Position numbers and translations under genes: made by a program. Below the pieces are notes generated by a model, which had not been told where the DNA came from, ran no database searches, and saw only the letters and a list, made by a program, of their open reading frames with translations. This document shows, in pieces, positions 6,218-7,428 of a stretch of DNA of 7,428 nt. The stretch comes from Bacteroidales bacterium UBA2716 (GTDB lineage Bacteria; Bacteroidota; Bacteroidia; Bacteroidales; UBA932). The DNA lies in assembly GCA_002354005.1 (NCBI GenBank), contig DEKS01000193.1:1-7428 (forward strand), read 5' to 3'. The number at the start of each line of letters is the position of its first letter. Position 1 is the first letter of the stretch.

Positions 6218-7252
6218 TTACAGGCCGTACACCCCTTCCGCAGCGGGAGCTTCGGCGCCCCAGCGCTGGGCCACGTAGTCCAGGGTGGCCATGATTTCTG
6301 CCGGATCCTTGGAGGTGACCAGTTTGATGCGGGTGTCTTTGAAATCCCGCAGGCCTTTGAAGTAGCACGAAAGGTGGCGGCGCATTTCGTACACACCGGT
6401 CACGGGGCCCTTGAGGTCCAGGGATAGTTGGAAATGGCGTTTCGCGAGGGCCACGCGGTCCCGCACGTTCATGGGCGGAAGCTCCTCCCCGGTATCCAGC
6501 AGGTGCCGGATTTCCGTGAAAATCCACGGGTGTCCAAAGCTGGCGCGTCCCACCATGATGCCATCGACCCCGTACTTGTCAAAAGCCTCGCGGGCCTTGG
6601 CGGCAGAATTGATATCTCCGTTTCCTATTATAGGTATGCGCATGCGCGGGTTGTTTTTTACCGCGCCAATGAGCGACCAGTCCGCCTCCCCCTTGTACAT
6701 CTGGCAACGGGTGCGGCCATGGATGGTGAGGGCCTGTATGCCCACGTCCTGCAGGCGCTCCGCCAGTTCCACGATAATCTTGGAGCCATCGTCCCAGCCC
6801 AGGCGGGTTTTTACGGTGACGGGCTTGTGGGGAACGGCCTCCACGATGGCCTTGGTGATGGCGACCATCTTGTCCGGCTCCTTCATCATGCCACTGCCGG
6901 CACCCCTGCCCGCAATCTTGGAGACAGGGCAGCCGAAGTTGATATCGACCACATCGGCCCCATGCCCGCCGGCCAGTTCCTTGGCGTTGGCGGCCATGCG
7001 CGCAGCGTTCACCATAGCCTCGGGGATGCTGCCGTAGATTTGCACGGCCACGGGGGCCTCTTCCTCCAGGGTATGCATCTTGGCGATGGTCTTCTGGACG
7101 TCCCGCACCAGGCCGTCCGAGCTCACGAACTCGGTGGTAACCATGGCTGCGCCCGCCTCCCTGCACAGGATGCGGAAACTGGCGTCGGTGACGTCCTCCA
7201 TGGGCGCCAGCATTACCGGACGCTCTCCCAGGTCAATGTTTCCGATTTTCAT
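6218..7252 (-). CDS. dusB: tRNA-dihydrouridine synthase, DusB-like
   Basis: The 344-residue flavoenzyme should reduce specific uridines in the tRNA D-loop to dihydrouridine using FMN and NADPH. The TIM-barrel domain shows LAPMEDVTDASFR (15-27), NFGCP (105-109) with the catalytic Cys108, KTRLGW (148-153) with FMN-binding Lys148, HGRTRCQMYKG (178-188), GNGDI (210-214) and GRASFGHPWIF (235-245), followed by a helical C-terminal domain (RRHLSCYFKGL, about 291-301). DusB is the nearest match by eye, but the exact uridine target is not readable from the sequence. A longer frame starts at TTG 7291. I reject it because the family N-terminus begins at MKIGN and because a well-formed promoter lies inside that extension. 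The ATG follows the promoter's -7 element by only eight bases, so the mRNA would be nearly leaderless. The gene is divergent from rplM. Confidence 0.93.
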   Translation of the reverse strand: MKIGNIDLGERPVMLAPMEDVTDASFRILCREAGAAMVTTEFVSSDGLVRDVQKTIAKMHTLEEEAPVAVQIYGSIPEAMVNAARMAANAKELAGGHGADVVDINFGCPVSKIAGRGAGSGMMKEPDKMVAITKAIVEAVPHKPVTVKTRLGWDDGSKIIVELAERLQDVGIQALTIHGRTRCQMYKGEADWSLIGAVKNNPRMRIPIIGNGDINSAAKAREAFDKYGVDGIMVGRASFGHPWIFTEIRHLLDTGEELPPMNVRDRVALAKRHFQLSLDLKGPVTGVYEMRRHLSCYFKGLRDFKDTRIKLVTSKDPAEIMATLDYVAQRWGAEAPAAEGVYGL

Positions 7253-7260
7253 TTTGCCTG

Positions 7261-7292
7261 CAAAGATAGGCAATATTTGGTTTTGTCCCAAA
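7261..7292 (-). promoter_or_regulatory. Promoter of the dusB-like gene
   Basis: On the minus strand, TTTG (7292-7289) is followed after 20 bases by TATCTTTG (7268-7261). This fits the Bacteroidetes housekeeping promoter form (TTTG, 19-20 bases, TAnnTTTG). Transcription should begin a few bases beyond 7261, leaving roughly 1-6 untranslated bases before the ATG at 7252. It overlaps the rplM promoter by 17 bases. Confidence 0.75.
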
Positions 7293-7307
7293 TAATGCTT
7301 ACCTTTG
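7276..7307 (+). promoter_or_regulatory. Promoter of rplM
   Basis: TTTG (7276-7279) is followed after 20 bases by TACCTTTG (7300-7307), matching the Bacteroidetes promoter form. The start of transcription is expected within a few bases after 7307, giving a leader of about 55-60 bases before the rplM GTG at 7369. The promoter is the mirror image of the dusB promoter and shares bases 7276-7292 with it, so both cannot easily hold RNA polymerase at once. Confidence 0.75.
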
Positions 7308-7342
7308 CGGTCCCTCTAACTGTGGGGGGATCGCAACTTTTT
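7308..7342 (+). promoter_or_regulatory. Hairpin plus T-run in the rplM leader (possible attenuator or L13 leader)
   Basis: Bases 7308-7316 (CGGTCCCTC) can pair with 7325-7333 (GGGGGATCG) in nine pairs, two of them G-U, around an eight-base loop. Five T follow at 7338-7342. The shape suggests an attenuator or a ribosomal-protein autoregulatory leader, which are known upstream of L13 genes in other bacteria. The expected transcription start is very close to 7308-7312, so the base of the stem may not be transcribed. That limits confidence. Confidence 0.4.
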
Positions 7343-7368
7343 ATGTTAAACCATTAATTATCAAGACA

Positions 7369-7428
7369 GTGGACACACTTAGCTACAAAACAGTTTCCCT
7401 GAACAAGGCAACTGTGAACAAGGAGTGG
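7369..7428 (+). CDS. rplM: Ribosomal protein L13 (uL13), N-terminus only, cut by window edge
   Basis: The last 60 bases encode MDTLSYKTVSLNKATVNKEW from a GTG start. This matches the N-terminal extension and first strand that I recall for Bacteroidetes L13, a protein that binds 23S rRNA early in assembly of the large ribosomal subunit. No in-frame ATG is available nearby: the ATG at 7343 is in another frame and stops after four codons. The start is preceded by A/T-rich sequence without a Shine-Dalgarno site. In most bacteria rpsI follows, just outside the window. The gene has its own promoter at 7276-7307 and a leader of about 60 bases with a possible hairpin. Confidence 0.85.
   Translation, partial: MDTLSYKTVSLNKATVNKEW

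Larger units (their letters stand above)
7261..7307. repeat. 47-base interrupted palindrome spanning both divergent promoters
   Basis: The layout is CAAAGATA (7261-7268), 5 bases, TATTTGG (7274-7280), 7 bases, CCAAATA (7288-7294), 5 bases, TACCTTTG (7300-7307). The inner 7-base arms are perfect reverse complements. The outer 8-base arms match at 7 of 8. All spacers are equal about base 7284. The inner arms contain the two TTTG elements and the outer arms are the two -7 elements. Part of the symmetry follows from two equal promoters facing outward, but the flanking inner-arm bases go beyond the promoter consensus. Confidence 0.7.

Noticed and set aside
7343..7357. ATG-led four-codon open frame (MLNH) in the rplM leader
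   Set aside because: It is too short to assess, has no ribosome binding signal, and its overlap with the leader is easily accidental. It is noted only because it rules out this ATG as the rplM start.

Overview
The window looks like a GC-rich member of the Bacteroidales. The evidence is as follows: several promoter-like sites fit the Bacteroidetes form (TTTG, about 19-20 bases, TAnnTTTG); most starts lack a Shine-Dalgarno sequence; a DAHP synthase carries a C-terminal chorismate mutase, a domain order typical of this phylum; and the partial L13 gene at the right edge has the Bacteroidetes N-terminus (MDTLSYKT). The coding GC content is high for the group, so an Alistipes-like or uncultured GC-rich lineage is plausible, but genus cannot be settled from this window. 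I see no mobile element, CRISPR array, tRNA or rRNA.

Bases 1-3441 (plus strand) hold a compact aromatic amino acid cluster: the 3' end of prephenate dehydratase (pheA), a fold-type I aminotransferase, prephenate dehydrogenase (tyrA), and a DAHP synthase/chorismate mutase fusion. Junctions are -4, +10 and +6 bases, so this is almost certainly one transcript. Together the four products cover entry into the shikimate pathway and all steps from chorismate to phenylalanine and tyrosine.

Bases 3454-5200 continue on the plus strand with an MgtC/SapB-family membrane protein gene and pfkA (6-phosphofructokinase). Between them lies a 120-base stretch that still encodes, without a start codon, the C-terminus of a second, divergent MgtC-like protein. 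I read it as a gene relic. pfkA has Asn where the Mg-binding Asp of the GGDG motif is expected.

Bases 5169-7252 (minus strand) hold a DusB-like tRNA-dihydrouridine synthase gene and, downstream of it, lpxK (lipid A 4'-kinase). lpxK converges on pfkA and their 3' ends overlap by 32 bases. At 7253-7368 lies the divergent control region between dusB and rplM (ribosomal protein L13, only its first 20 codons present, GTG start). Its two promoters overlap and sit in a 47-base interrupted palindrome centred on base 7284. A GC-rich hairpin followed by five T lies at the start of the rplM leader.

Most of the window is ordinary housekeeping DNA. I do not see a new multi-gene system. The observations most worth a second look are the palindromic divergent promoter, the MgtC relic, and the PfkA active-site substitution.
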